Positions 16,231 to 24,713 of a DNA stretch of 64,000 nucleotides are shown here, in pieces. The position numbers and the translations under genes are program-made. Under the pieces are notes generated by a model. It made no database searches. It was not told the DNA's origin and was given only the letters and a program-made list of their open reading frames with translations. Position 1 is the first letter of the stretch, and each line of letters begins with the position of its first letter. The stretch lies in contig FQWG01000024.1 in NCBI GenBank assembly GCA_900129595.1, positions 20,487-84,486 of the forward strand, read 5' to 3'. Source of the stretch: Flavobacterium frigidimaris. Its GTDB lineage: Bacteria > Bacteroidota > Bacteroidia > Flavobacteriales > Flavobacteriaceae.

Positions 16231-17181
16231 TTAGAATCCGAAATTAACTCCTAAACCAAATACTTCTCTCGTTTGAAATCCCTGAAAAGCATTGTCATCA
16301 TAAATTGCCTGAAATGATAGGTTAGCAGATAAAAACTTATTTACTTTCATGATAATATTCAAAGAGTAGTTGATATCTACGTTTTGAGGATCTTCAAGAT
16401 AGTTTGAATATAAATTCAGGGTATTTTCAGCTGTTACATTCGTCATAATGGCTAATTTATAATAAACAGAAGCATAGAAATCCAATTCGTAACGCATCGT
16501 TTTGTTAGCGTCTACACCAAAATAAGCACCATCAACATAGGGTAAACCAGTTGCCTGATCTATTCCAGATGTATAAGCACCATCTACAAAAGTGAATTTT
16601 GAAGTTAAAGGCGCGAAGTTTATTTTAAGATTATCATCTTTTGTCCAGTAAATACCAGGACCAGTAGTAAGATAACCAGGAGACATAAATTTGGTGTTTT
16701 CAGTTCTGATTTCTTTTCCGTTTGCATCCTTACCATATAAATAACCCGTCGTAAACTGAGTTCTGAAATTTAGAAAATAAGAATAATACCATTGACCAAA
16801 AGCGCGTTTTCCAACGATCGAATTGAATTCAAGACGGTCATCAGTCTTTTTTTCATAGTCGGCATTTTTAGTCTGCAAAAGGCCGTAAGACGCTAAGACT
16901 TTATTGTCCCAGGTAAGATCGTCTTTTTTATAATTGAAATCGTAGTTGATTCCTAAAGTTCCTGAAAAGCTATCTTCCCCTCCCGCAATCCAGTTATTAA
17001 AGCTTGACTGATTTAGTAAAAGCGAAACGGTTCCTTTTGCTTTCCAGCCTTCACCTTCGATTGTGTCGTTTATTTTTTTAACTGCTTTTTCAGTATTCTG
17101 AATCAGCTCTTTTTCTGAATTTTGGGCTTGAACAAAAGTTAAGTTCGTTAAAATAAAAAGTAGTAACGCTAGCTTTCTCAT
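16231..17181 (-). CDS. DUF3078 family outer-membrane-type protein
   Basis: 316 residues, signal peptide ending FVQAQ (about 20). The mature protein is a run of amphipathic strands with aromatic pairs (FNSIVGKRAFGQWYYSYFLN, ELDFYASVYYKLAIM) ending in an aromatic residue (GLGVNFGF), as in a beta-barrel; the opening WKAKGTVSLLLNQSSFNNWI is the family hallmark. DUF3078 proteins are common and uncharacterised in Bacteroidota. Minus-strand TATATTTG (17207-17214) gives it its own promoter, although it follows the suf genes. Confidence 0.85.
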   Translation of the reverse strand: MRKLALLLFILTNLTFVQAQNSEKELIQNTEKAVKKINDTIEGEGWKAKGTVSLLLNQSSFNNWIAGGEDSFSGTLGINYDFNYKKDDLTWDNKVLASYGLLQTKNADYEKKTDDRLEFNSIVGKRAFGQWYYSYFLNFRTQFTTGYLYGKDANGKEIRTENTKFMSPGYLTTGPGIYWTKDDNLKINFAPLTSKFTFVDGAYTSGIDQATGLPYVDGAYFGVDANKTMRYELDFYASVYYKLAIMTNVTAENTLNLYSNYLEDPQNVDINYSLNIIMKVNKFLSANLSFQAIYDDNAFQGFQTREVFGLGVNFGF

Positions 17182-17206
17182 GATGTATAGTTTAAATGTG
17201 TAGGAA

Positions 17207-17214
17207 CAAATATA
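17207..17214 (-). promoter_or_regulatory. -7 element TATATTTG of the DUF3078 gene
   Basis: Exact match on the minus strand 25 bases before the ATG; no convincing -33 TTTG. Confidence 0.5.
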
Positions 17215-17260
17215 CTAAAAAAGCGTTAAAAGGCAGAGCGTTATTGATGTTGTAAGAAAG

Positions 17261-17770
17261 TTATTTCTTAGCTTCTTTGTATAAAGGTACTGCAGAACAG
17301 GCTTCTCCGTACATGATACTTCGTGCAAAAGGTTGCAAATAAGTTGCTGCTAAAATATAAGCACGCGTTGGAACCGGTTTTTTAGAGCAGCCTTTTATGA
17401 TAACGGGTTTGTTTTTATATTCAGAATAATCGAGCTTGCTTAAGAGCTCTTCGTATAAACTGGCATCTAGATCCTCGATAGTTCCGTTGACTACTTTTTT
17501 TGCATAAGGAGCAAGTTGAATCGCTACCAAAATAGATGACCAGGCAGGAACGATAGCATCTGTACTGCAATTTACAGCTACATATTGGTCTTGGTATTGT
17601 GACCAATCGTGATTTTTTAAGTGGTCCCTAAAGTCTTTTTCTTTTAATAAAAAACCTTCCAAAAGCCATTGCGAAATGTCAATTTGCACACGCATTCCCT
17701 TTGGATAATAATCCTCAAGATCAAAAACTTCTAAGGCACTATTGGCAACTTTATTGATTATCTCTTCCAT
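17261..17770 (-). CDS. DUF2480 family protein, suf-linked
   Basis: 169 residues, no signal peptide, presumably cytosolic. Recognised by its opening IINKVANSALEVFDLEDYYP, the block DISQWLLEGFLLKEKDFRDHLKNHDW (split over about 31-56) and a conserved cysteine-containing end (CSKKPVPTRAYILAAT). Two conserved Cys (NCSTDAIVPAW and GCSKK) could bind metal or a cluster. It follows the DUF59 gene, and family members usually sit beside suf genes, so a role in cluster handling is a fair inference, not shown. Confidence 0.82.
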   Translation of the reverse strand: MEEIINKVANSALEVFDLEDYYPKGMRVQIDISQWLLEGFLLKEKDFRDHLKNHDWSQYQDQYVAVNCSTDAIVPAWSSILVAIQLAPYAKKVVNGTIEDLDASLYEELLSKLDYSEYKNKPVIIKGCSKKPVPTRAYILAATYLQPFARSIMYGEACSAVPLYKEAKK

Positions 17771-17781
17771 ATGAAAAGTTA

Positions 17782-17834
17782 GTTTCGGGTTTCAGGTTTC
17801 AAGTTGTTGGAACTTGAAACCTGAAACCCGAAAC
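17782..17834. terminator. perfect 24-bp stem hairpin between DUF59 and DUF2480 genes
   Basis: Two perfect 24-base arms (17782-17805 and 17811-17834) beginning GTTTCGGGTTTCAGG, loop of five bases. It sits in the 72-base gap between two same-strand genes, so it would block or stabilise the suf transcript there. No strong T tract. It may be a short insertion rather than a designed terminator. Confidence 0.6.
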
Positions 17835-17842
17835 AAATTTTA

Positions 17843-18166
17843 TTAAAGCATTCCTAATTCTAATTTTGCTTCCTCGCTCATTAAATCTTTACTCCATGGC
17901 GGATCAAAAGTAATTTCAACATCAACATCTTTTATGTTTTCGATTGTTTTTACTTTTTCTTCTACTTCTCTGGGTAAACTTTCCGCAACCGGGCAGTTTG
18001 GAGAGGTTAATGTCATCAGGATTTTTACTTCGTAATCAGTATTTACCATTACGTCATAAATCAATCCTAATTCATAAATATCTACAGGAATCTCCGGATC
18101 GTAAATGCTTTTTAAAACTTTTACAATTGATTCTCCTAATTCGTTTGTGTCTATTTCTTGTTCCAT
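17843..18166 (-). CDS. sufT: DUF59/MIP18-family iron-sulfur protein (SufT-like)
   Basis: 107 residues from the ATG at 18166 (MEQEIDTNELGESIVKVLKS); an earlier in-frame ATG would run through the inverted repeat and add unconserved residues. Motifs of the family: YDPEIPVDIYELGLIYDV and LTSPNCPVAESLP with the reactive Cys, then FDPPWSKDLMSEEAKLELG. In bacteria such proteins help SUF-dependent cluster maturation. The location between sufE and DUF2480 supports it. Confidence 0.88.
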   Translation of the reverse strand: MEQEIDTNELGESIVKVLKSIYDPEIPVDIYELGLIYDVMVNTDYEVKILMTLTSPNCPVAESLPREVEEKVKTIENIKDVDVEITFDPPWSKDLMSEEAKLELGML

Positions 18167-18190
18167 TTTTTTGTTTTTTGTTTTTTTTCT

Positions 18191-18310
18191 ACCATATAAG
18201 TTATATAAGTTCATTTAAAAATAATGTGCTTATATTTTCTCAGTTCAATATGGTTTTTCTTCTGTAATATTGACCAACAAGCTTATAATTTCTTATATAA
18301 CTTATATGGT
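18191..18310. repeat. 120-bp element with perfect 19-bp terminal inverted repeats
   Basis: ACCATATAAGTTATATAAG at 18191-18209 and its exact complement at 18292-18310, with 82 AT-rich bases between. It separates sufE from the DUF59 gene. Size and form resemble a miniature inverted-repeat element; target-site duplications are not evident. Confidence 0.55.
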
Positions 18311-18324
18311 TAAAAATCGGCTAA

Positions 18325-18750
18325 TTAATTTCTGTTTTTAGCATCAAAAGCCAAAGCGTACATTTTGATGTTTTTAATCATCGAAACCAATCCGTTTGCA
18401 CGAGTGGCAGATAAATGTTCCTTTAAACCAATTTCATCAATAAACTGAGTATCGGCATTTATGATATCTTCTGCTTTTTGATTAGAGAAAGCGCGGATTA
18501 AAATGGCGATAATTCCTTTGGTCAAAATCGCATCACTATCAGCAGTGAATACAATTTTATCGTCTTTTTGTTCGCCTTGCAGCCAAACTTTTGATTGACA
18601 GCCTTTGATTAAATTTTCGTCTGTTTTGTATTCCTCTTTGATTAACGGAAGACTTTTTCCTAATTCGATGATGTATTCATAACGCTGCATCCAATCATCA
18701 AACATCGAAAATTCGTCTATTATTTCGTTTTGTATTTCTTTTATTGTCAT
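18325..18750 (-). CDS. sufE: SufE, sulfur acceptor for SufS
   Basis: 141 residues of the SufE fold. The persulfide-accepting Cys51 is in ENLIKGCQSKVW. SufE takes sulfur from the cysteine desulfurase SufS and passes it to the SufBCD scaffold. Two bases after the lipoprotein gene, which itself abuts sufS, so these three are cotranscribed. Confidence 0.95.
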   Translation of the reverse strand: MTIKEIQNEIIDEFSMFDDWMQRYEYIIELGKSLPLIKEEYKTDENLIKGCQSKVWLQGEQKDDKIVFTADSDAILTKGIIAILIRAFSNQKAEDIINADTQFIDEIGLKEHLSATRANGLVSMIKNIKMYALAFDAKNRN

Positions 18751-18752
18751 AA

Positions 18753-19178
18753 TTATTCTTTCGTAAAATCAACCAGCAAATTTACCAATTTTTCTATTTC
18801 CTTTGGAGGAAAACCATTGTCGAAACCCGGAGTTTCATATGTTTTCTGGTTGTAAATTATCTTTAAATTTCCAATTGCAGCACCGTCGTAAAAACGTTTT
18901 TCAGTAGGTCCTTTTAATGTTGGAATACTTTCTAAATCAATTTTTGAAAACTCTGCAACAATCTGTTTCCATTTAGCATCGCTTATTTTATTTTCTACCG
19001 CTGGAGTGTTTCTGCCATTCGTAACCGAAACTGTTTTATTCTGAACGAGTATCACTTTATAAATACCTCTTGAAACTGCAGAATATTCTATTTGTGTTGA
19101 TGTTATATCGTTTGCTTTTTGACTGGCACAACTCGTGCCAATGAAAATCGTTAAGAGTAATAAGGATAATGTTCTCAT
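18753..19178 (-). CDS. small lipoprotein between sufS and sufE
   Basis: 141 residues with a lipoprotein signal (LLLLTIFIGTSC, Cys17). The mature domain contains VSRGIYKVILVQNKTVSVT and GAAIGNLKIIYNQKTYETPG, a small beta-rich fold I do not recognise by name. Tight spacing (8 and 2 bases) places it inside the suf transcript, yet its product is sent to the envelope, unlike the cytosolic Suf proteins. Function unknown. Confidence 0.75.
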   Translation of the reverse strand: MRTLSLLLLTIFIGTSCASQKANDITSTQIEYSAVSRGIYKVILVQNKTVSVTNGRNTPAVENKISDAKWKQIVAEFSKIDLESIPTLKGPTEKRFYDGAAIGNLKIIYNQKTYETPGFDNGFPPKEIEKLVNLLVDFTKE

Positions 19179-19186
19179 AAATAGTT

Positions 19187-20401
19187 TTAGCTTAACATGG
19201 TTTTTGCCTTCTTCACCGCTTCCACCATAACATCAATTTCTTCTATGGTATTGTAAAAAGAAAATGAAGCACGGATGGTTCCGGGAATGCAGAAAAAGTT
19301 CATGATAGGTTGTGCACAATGATGTCCGGTTCGAACTGCAATCCCTAATTTATCGATAATAGAACCAATATCATAAGGATGAATTCCGTCAATATTAAAC
19401 GAAACTACAGAAGCTTTATTTTTTCCGGTACCGTAAATTTTCAAACCTTCAATTTCTAGAAGACGCTTTGTAGCATGCTCCAGTAATTTTTCTTCTTGTT
19501 TTTGAATGTTGTGAAAACCAATATTGTTTAAATAATCAACAGCGGTTCCTAACACAATTCCGCCCGCAATATTTGGCGTTCCGGCTTCAAATTTATGAGG
19601 AAGATCAGCATAAGTTGTTTTCTCGAAAGTAACTTCTTTGATCATTTCTCCACCGCCCTGATAAGGAGGTAGTTTGTTTAGCCAGTCTTCTTTCCCGTAT
19701 AAAATTCCGGTTCCTGTTGGACCGCACATTTTATGACCTGAAAAAGCATAAAAATCACAATCTAAATCCTGAACATCCGGTTTTAAATGCGGAACAGCCT
19801 GCGCACCATCGATTAAAACAGCAGCGCCAACAGCATGTGCTTTTTCGATTATATATTTGATAGGATTAATGATTCCTAATGCGTTCGAAATATGATTTAC
19901 GGTTACCACTTTGGTTTTTGCTGAAAGCAAAGCATCAAAAGCCTCCATGATCAGTTCACCGTTTTCATTCATCGGAATAACTTTTAGCGTTGCTCCGGTT
20001 TTTTCGCATAACATTTGCCACGGCACAATATTACTATGGTGTTCTAAAGAAGAAACCACAACTTCGTCACCAGGTTTTAGAATGGATGCAAAACCGTTGG
20101 TTACTAAATTGATTCCATGTGTTGTTCCCGAAGTAAAAAGTACTTCATGGGAGAACTTCGCATTGATATGATGTTGGATTTTTACTCTTGATATTTCGTA
20201 TGCATCAGTTGCCAATTGACTTAAGGTGTGAACACCACGATGAATGTTGGCGTTTATTTCCTGATAGTATTTTGCCTCAGCATCAATCACAATTTGAGGT
20301 TTTTGTGAAGTTGCTCCGTTATCGAAATATACTAAAGGTTTTCCGTTTACTTTTTCCGAAAGTATCGGAAAATCAGCTCTTATTTTTTGGATGTCTAACA
20401 T
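19187..20401 (-). CDS. sufS: SufS cysteine desulfurase
   Basis: 404 residues, fold-type I PLP enzyme. The Schiff-base Lys lies in DCDFYAFSGHKMCGPTGTG and the active-site Cys in VRTGHHCAQPIMNFF; FTSGTTHGINLV and EHHSNIVPW are further group II desulfurase hallmarks. It converts cysteine to alanine plus persulfide for SufE. The operon start has a TACTTTTG element on the minus strand at 20427-20434. Confidence 0.97.
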   Translation of the reverse strand: MLDIQKIRADFPILSEKVNGKPLVYFDNGATSQKPQIVIDAEAKYYQEINANIHRGVHTLSQLATDAYEISRVKIQHHINAKFSHEVLFTSGTTHGINLVTNGFASILKPGDEVVVSSLEHHSNIVPWQMLCEKTGATLKVIPMNENGELIMEAFDALLSAKTKVVTVNHISNALGIINPIKYIIEKAHAVGAAVLIDGAQAVPHLKPDVQDLDCDFYAFSGHKMCGPTGTGILYGKEDWLNKLPPYQGGGEMIKEVTFEKTTYADLPHKFEAGTPNIAGGIVLGTAVDYLNNIGFHNIQKQEEKLLEHATKRLLEIEGLKIYGTGKNKASVVSFNIDGIHPYDIGSIIDKLGIAVRTGHHCAQPIMNFFCIPGTIRASFSFYNTIEEIDVMVEAVKKAKTMLS

Positions 20402-20426
20402 GTCTTATTTAGAAAAATTCTATCTA

Positions 20427-20434
20427 CAAAAGTA
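20427..20434 (-). promoter_or_regulatory. -7 element TACTTTTG of the sufS unit
   Basis: Exact TAnnTTTG match 25 bases before sufS. Confidence 0.45.
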
Positions 20435-20624
20435 CTAAAACTAAATTGGTTTATCCATCAAAACTATAATTTCCTTTTATGGTACTATCAATCTAAGGAG
20501 GGAATATTGATTCTATAACCTTAATTTAAGGTTTGTAAATGATTTGAAATTCAAAATGTGAATCGGATACTAATATCGTGATTGTAAATTATTTATATTG
20601 CAGTAAAAATAACAGTCAAATATC

Positions 20625-21974
20625 ATGAGGAAAATTATCAAATTACTTGCGCTTGTTTTACTAATTGTAGTTTTTTATTTTGGATTTACCACTTATCCAA
20701 AGCTTGAACTGATCTCTGGCTTCTCGGCGAAAAGTATTGCTTCGGGACATTTCTTAGATCATCGATCGAAAGAATTGATTGAAAAAGGCGATAATGATAT
20801 TAAGTTAATGGATTTGGCAACAAATACAATTGATGAAGCCGGAAAATTTGCGACATCTTCTGTTTATGGTTTAAAAGAAAGAAAAGCAATTTACCGCGAA
20901 GGTTTAGGTGCGACTTTAATAGATGATGATTATGATATTTCGAAGCCTTATTTACTTCCTAACCGAACAAAATTAGTCAATAATTTGCCTTTTCCTTACG
21001 GGAATAATGAACCAAAAGACACCTTACTTTCGAATGTAGATTATTCGAAATTGAAAAAATCTATTGATAATTCTTTTGATAAAAATGGCGAAAATGTAAA
21101 ACGTACCCGAGCAGTTGTGGTTTTGTATAAAGATAAATTGATTGCTGAACAATATGATACAGGATTTAATAAAGACAGTAAAATTTTAGGCTGGTCGATG
21201 ACAAAAAGTATTACCAATTCTGCTTTTGGCGTTTTGGCAAAACAAGGAAAAATTGATATTTATAAACCGGCACCAATTGCTGAGTGGCAAAATGACGAGC
21301 GTAAAATCATTACTATAAACGATTTGCTGCACATGAATTCCGGTTTGGAATGGGAAGAGAATTACAGCAAAATTTGTGATGCGACAATAATGCTGTTTCA
21401 GTCTGGAGATATGGCAAAAGTACAGCGTGAAAAACCGGCTCAGTTTAAGCCGAACACACATTGGAATTATTCTTCAGGAACAACCAATTTATTATCAGGA
21501 ATTTTAAAAAGTCAGTTTAAAACACAACAGGAATATCTTGATTTCTGGTACAGCGCCGTAATCGATAAAATCGGAATGAATTCTATGATCGTTGAACAGG
21601 ATATGTCCGGAACTTTTGTAGGTTCATCATATGCCTGGGCAACGGCCAGAGACTGGTCAAAATTTGGATTATTATATCTTCATAAAGGAAATTGGAACGG
21701 AGCACAAATTCTGGACGAAAGCTGGGTAAAATATTCTGCAACGCCAACAAATACTTCTAAAGGAGCTTATGGAGCACAATTTTGGCTAAACGCCGGAGGA
21801 AAATTTCGGGATGTTCCTCGTGATATGTTTTATTGCAGCGGATATCAGGGACAAATGGTGGCGATTATTCCGTCTCTGGATATGGTAATTGTGAGAATGG
21901 GATTGAAAGAAGAAGATCAGGGATTTGATTTTAATGGGTTTTTGAAAGATGTCATTTCTGCAGTAAAAAAATAA
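20625..21974 (+). CDS. serine hydrolase, beta-lactamase/DD-peptidase fold
   Basis: 449 residues with an N-terminal membrane anchor or signal (LLALVLLIVVFYFGFTTYP). The penicillin-binding SxxK motif is SMTK in LGWSMTKSITNSAFG, the second motif is Tyr-Ser-Ser (NTHWNYSSGTTN) rather than the commoner YxN, and a C-terminal block (YCSGYQGQMVAIIP) is in the place of the third. Members of this class C-like group are esterases, amidases or peptidases of the envelope. It interrupts the suf genes on the opposite strand, and its relation to them is unclear. Confidence 0.83.
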   Translation: MRKIIKLLALVLLIVVFYFGFTTYPKLELISGFSAKSIASGHFLDHRSKELIEKGDNDIKLMDLATNTIDEAGKFATSSVYGLKERKAIYREGLGATLIDDDYDISKPYLLPNRTKLVNNLPFPYGNNEPKDTLLSNVDYSKLKKSIDNSFDKNGENVKRTRAVVVLYKDKLIAEQYDTGFNKDSKILGWSMTKSITNSAFGVLAKQGKIDIYKPAPIAEWQNDERKIITINDLLHMNSGLEWEENYSKICDATIMLFQSGDMAKVQREKPAQFKPNTHWNYSSGTTNLLSGILKSQFKTQQEYLDFWYSAVIDKIGMNSMIVEQDMSGTFVGSSYAWATARDWSKFGLLYLHKGNWNGAQILDESWVKYSATPTNTSKGAYGAQFWLNAGGKFRDVPRDMFYCSGYQGQMVAIIPSLDMVIVRMGLKEEDQGFDFNGFLKDVISAVKK

Positions 21975-21987
21975 AAATAAACCACAA

Positions 21988-22072
21988 TCCCGATAGCTAT
22001 CGGGAGCAAAGTATAAAACCGCAAAGTTCGCAAAGCTTATATAAAAACCTTGCGAACCTTGTGTAAACCTTA
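21988..22072. repeat. palindrome TCCCGATAGCTATCGGGA plus CGCAAAG-family fragment
   Basis: The 18-base perfect palindrome at 21988-22005 is followed by a CGCAAAG/CTTGCG inverted arrangement (22018-22072) and a partial palindrome near 22080. It fills the convergent gap between the serine hydrolase and sufD. Confidence 0.7.
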
Positions 22073-22107
22073 GCTCCAGATATTATCGGGATTGCGGTTA
22101 AGAAAAT

Positions 22108-23424
22108 CTACAAATCAAATCCTAAATTCACGCCCAATTTCATGGCAATGATTTTAGTAATTCTTTGTTTCAATTCCGGTATTTTAATGCTTTCGATAAC
22201 AGCATTCGAGAATGCGTACATCAATAAAGCTTTAGCCTCTTTTTTAGGAATTCCACGAGATTGCATATAGAACATTGCAGTTTCGTCAAGTTGTCCTACG
22301 GTACAACCGTGAGAACATTTTACGTCATCAGCAAAAATTTCTAATTGCGGTTTTGCATTGATTGTAGCTTTATCACTCAATAGAATGTTGTTGCTTTTTT
22401 GGAAAGCATTTGTTTTTTGAGCTTCTTTTTCTACCAAAACTTTTCCGTTGAAAACGCCTGTTGAGCGATCAGCGAAAATTCCTTTATAATCCTGGAAACT
22501 CTCGCAATTTGGCGTTGCGTGGTTTACCAAAGTATAATGATCAACGTGTTGTTTTTCGCCAATAATAGTGATTCCGTTTAACGTGCTTGTTAATCTTTCA
22601 CCAAAGTGATAAAAGTTTAAATTGTTACGGGTTAAATTTCCTCCAAACGAAAAAGTATGCACATAAACGTGACTTTCCTGTTGTTGCGAAACGTAAGTAT
22701 TATCAATTAAATTCGCCTCGATATTATCGTTTTGAATTTTATAGTGATCTACAATTGCGCGTTTTTGAGCAAAAATCTCTGTAACCGAATTGGTTAAAAC
22801 GGGATTTTCATTCAAACTTTGGTGACGCTCGATAATCTGAACATGAGAATTCTCTCCAACAATAATCAGATTTCTAGGCTGAACCAATAAAGCAGCTTCG
22901 TTTCCTGTTGAGAAATACATAATCTCGATAGGTTTGTCAGCAACTTTCTTTTGTGGAATATTGATAAAAGCGCCTTCACTTGCAAAAGCAGTATTCAACG
23001 AAGTCAAACTTTCGTCTTTACTGGCAATTTGGTTGAAGTATTTGTCAATAACCATTTTATATTTTGGTTTGGTCAGTGCCGATGACATCAAGCAAACATC
23101 GATTCCGTCATGCGTAGTAGAAGACAAATGCGAGCTGAAAACACCATCAATAAACACTAATTTATAAGTGTCAATTTCGTGTAAAAAGTATTTTTTTACC
23201 TGATTAAATTCGATTGCATTTTCCTGCTTAGGAAAAACCGTAAAGTCATTTTTTAAGATGGCGTTTAGCGATGTATATTTCCAAGCTTCTTCTTTTTTGG
23301 TTGGGAAACCTTTATTTTCGAAGTTTTTTAAGGCATTTGTGCGTATGTCATGCAAATCTGAATGTACATCGACACGCTCTTCAAAAGCCATAAAAGACGA
23401 TACTAATTTTTCTTTTAAATCCAT
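22108..23424 (-). CDS. sufD: SufD, SUF scaffold subunit
   Basis: 438 residues from the ATG at 23424 (MDLKEKLVSSFMAFEERVDV); the frame stays open upstream through repetitive intergenic sequence and an earlier ATG there is unlikely. C-terminal SufB/SufD beta-helix core is seen in the run LEIFADDVKCSHGCTVGQLD and the end FSNAVIESIKIPELKQRI. SufD pairs with SufB and SufC to form the cluster scaffold. It is cut off from sufC by the four-helix-bundle gene and its flanking repeats. Confidence 0.95.
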   Translation of the reverse strand: MDLKEKLVSSFMAFEERVDVHSDLHDIRTNALKNFENKGFPTKKEEAWKYTSLNAILKNDFTVFPKQENAIEFNQVKKYFLHEIDTYKLVFIDGVFSSHLSSTTHDGIDVCLMSSALTKPKYKMVIDKYFNQIASKDESLTSLNTAFASEGAFINIPQKKVADKPIEIMYFSTGNEAALLVQPRNLIIVGENSHVQIIERHQSLNENPVLTNSVTEIFAQKRAIVDHYKIQNDNIEANLIDNTYVSQQQESHVYVHTFSFGGNLTRNNLNFYHFGERLTSTLNGITIIGEKQHVDHYTLVNHATPNCESFQDYKGIFADRSTGVFNGKVLVEKEAQKTNAFQKSNNILLSDKATINAKPQLEIFADDVKCSHGCTVGQLDETAMFYMQSRGIPKKEAKALLMYAFSNAVIESIKIPELKQRITKIIAMKLGVNLGFDL

Positions 23425-23437
23425 TGTTCTTTTTAGT

Positions 23438-23467
23438 CTTAAAGTCGAAAGTCGAAAGTCGAAAGAC
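23438..23467. repeat. tandem heptamer-like GTCGAAA repeat
   Basis: AAAGTCGAAAGTCGAAAGTC and onward: three or more tandem copies of GTCGAAA directly in front of sufD. Same motif (complement) as in the 22-bp repeats around the neighbouring four-helix-bundle gene. Confidence 0.6.
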
Positions 23468-23522
23468 TCCGGATTGTCGACCGTTTTGCCAATGGTCAAA
23501 AATTTAAAGCATAAAGTTTGCA

Positions 23523-23544
23523 ACTTTATGACTTTCGACTTTAT
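23523..23544. repeat. 22-bp direct repeat, left copy
   Basis: Begins ACTTTATGACTTTCGACTT; identical to 23922-23943. It overlaps the stop codon of the four-helix-bundle gene. Confidence 0.8.
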
Positions 23545-23909
23545 GACTTTTGGCTCAAATATTTAATGAAACCACTTAATAATTTCGATATTTCTGTTAT
23601 CGATTCTAAAAGTATTTCAAATTCTTCTTTAATAATGTATTCTAGATCAAATGCTAAATATAATTGAGAACGAACTTCTCCTGCTGATGCTTTTGCTACA
23701 TATAAAAAGTAAATAAACTCTTTGTCTGTGTTTCTCTCAAAACCTTCTGCTATATTTGATGATATAGAAATTGATGCTCTTCTAATTTGTCTAACGAAAT
23801 CAAAGTCTTTTTTGAAATTAGAATTTTCGGTAATCAGATATATTCTTTTGTTGAAGATTCTTGATTTTTGCCAGGAATTTATTTCTTCAAAAGATTTAAA
23901 TTTACTCAT
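23541..23909 (-). CDS. four-helix bundle protein (23S rRNA intervening-sequence protein family)
   Basis: 122 residues, all alpha. Family signatures: SFEEINSWQKSRIFNKRIY, the central FVRQIRRASISISSNIAEGF and YVAKASAGEVRSQLYLAFDL. Homologs are encoded inside intervening sequences of 23S rRNA in some bacteria, and as stand-alone genes in many Bacteroidota; the function is not established, although nucleic-acid binding is suspected. Here it sits between sufC and sufD, inside 22-bp perfect direct repeats that start in its 3' end and just before its start, so it looks like a small mobile cassette in the suf operon. Confidence 0.88.
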   Translation of the reverse strand: MSKFKSFEEINSWQKSRIFNKRIYLITENSNFKKDFDFVRQIRRASISISSNIAEGFERNTDKEFIYFLYVAKASAGEVRSQLYLAFDLEYIIKEEFEILLESITEISKLLSGFIKYLSQKS

Positions 23910-23921
23910 GCTCTACTTTTG

Positions 23922-23943
23922 ACTTTATGACTTTCGACTTTAT
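23922..23943. repeat. 22-bp direct repeat, right copy
   Basis: Identical to 23523-23544; lies between the four-helix-bundle start and the sufC stop. Confidence 0.8.
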
Positions 23944-23953
23944 AGACTATTTT

Positions 23954-24700
23954 TTAGTTTTCTGCTTTAATCCAGTCGTATCCTTTTTCTTCCAGTTCGT
24001 AAGCCAATTCTTTTCCGCCAGATTTTACGATTCTTCCGTTGTAAAGAACGTGAACGAAATCCGGAACGATATAATCTAACAAACGTTGGTAGTGCGTGAT
24101 TACGATAATGGCGTTTTTCTCGCTTTTTAATTTGTTTACTCCGTTAGCCACAATTCTTAAAGCATCGATATCAAGACCAGAATCAGTTTCGTCAAGGATA
24201 GCTAATTTTGGCTCTAACATTGCCATTTGAAAAATCTCGTTTCTTTTTTTCTCACCACCAGAAAAACCTTCGTTTAAAGAACGGGATAAAAATTTACGGT
24301 CGATTTCTAATAATTCAGATTTCTCACGAATTACTTTTAGCATTTCGTTCGCAGGCATTTCAGCCTGACCGTTTGCTTTACGAGTTTCGTTGATGGCAGT
24401 TTTCATGAAGTTGGTAACGCTAACTCCGGGAATTTCTACAGGATATTGAAACGAAAGGAAAACTCCTTTGTGTGCTCTTTCTTCGGGAGCTAAGTCAGCA
24501 AGATCTTCTCCGTCAAGGAAAACTTCTCCTTCAGTAACTTCGTAGTTTTCGTTTCCGGCAATTACAGCCGAAAGGGTACTTTTTCCGGAACCGTTTGGTC
24601 CCATGATCGCGTGTACTTCGCCAGCTTTAACTTCTATATTAATTCCTTTTAGGATTTCTTTATCACCAATTGAGGCGTGAAGGTTTTTTATTGATAACAT
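23954..24700 (-). CDS. sufC: SufC, ABC-type ATPase of the SUF scaffold
   Basis: 248 residues. Walker A GPNGSGKST (34-42), Q-loop FQYPVEIPG, ABC signature with flank LNEGFSGGEKKRNE, Walker B LAILDETDSGLD and the switch His in VITHYQRLLDYI. A soluble ABC ATPase that drives SufB-SufD conformational change. Separated from sufB by the FMN-reductase gene. Confidence 0.97.
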   Translation of the reverse strand: MLSIKNLHASIGDKEILKGINIEVKAGEVHAIMGPNGSGKSTLSAVIAGNENYEVTEGEVFLDGEDLADLAPEERAHKGVFLSFQYPVEIPGVSVTNFMKTAINETRKANGQAEMPANEMLKVIREKSELLEIDRKFLSRSLNEGFSGGEKKRNEIFQMAMLEPKLAILDETDSGLDIDALRIVANGVNKLKSEKNAIIVITHYQRLLDYIVPDFVHVLYNGRIVKSGGKELAYELEEKGYDWIKAEN

Positions 24701-24713
24701 TGTTTTTTTTATT

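Noticed and set aside
20188..20412. Plus-strand ORFs opposite sufS and sufB that look long enough to be genes.
   Set aside because: The minus-strand genes are complete with all catalytic residues; these have no homology or promoter.
23434..23470. Tandem GTCGAAA repeat considered as a CRISPR remnant.
   Set aside because: Repeats are contiguous with no spacers and no cas genes in the window.
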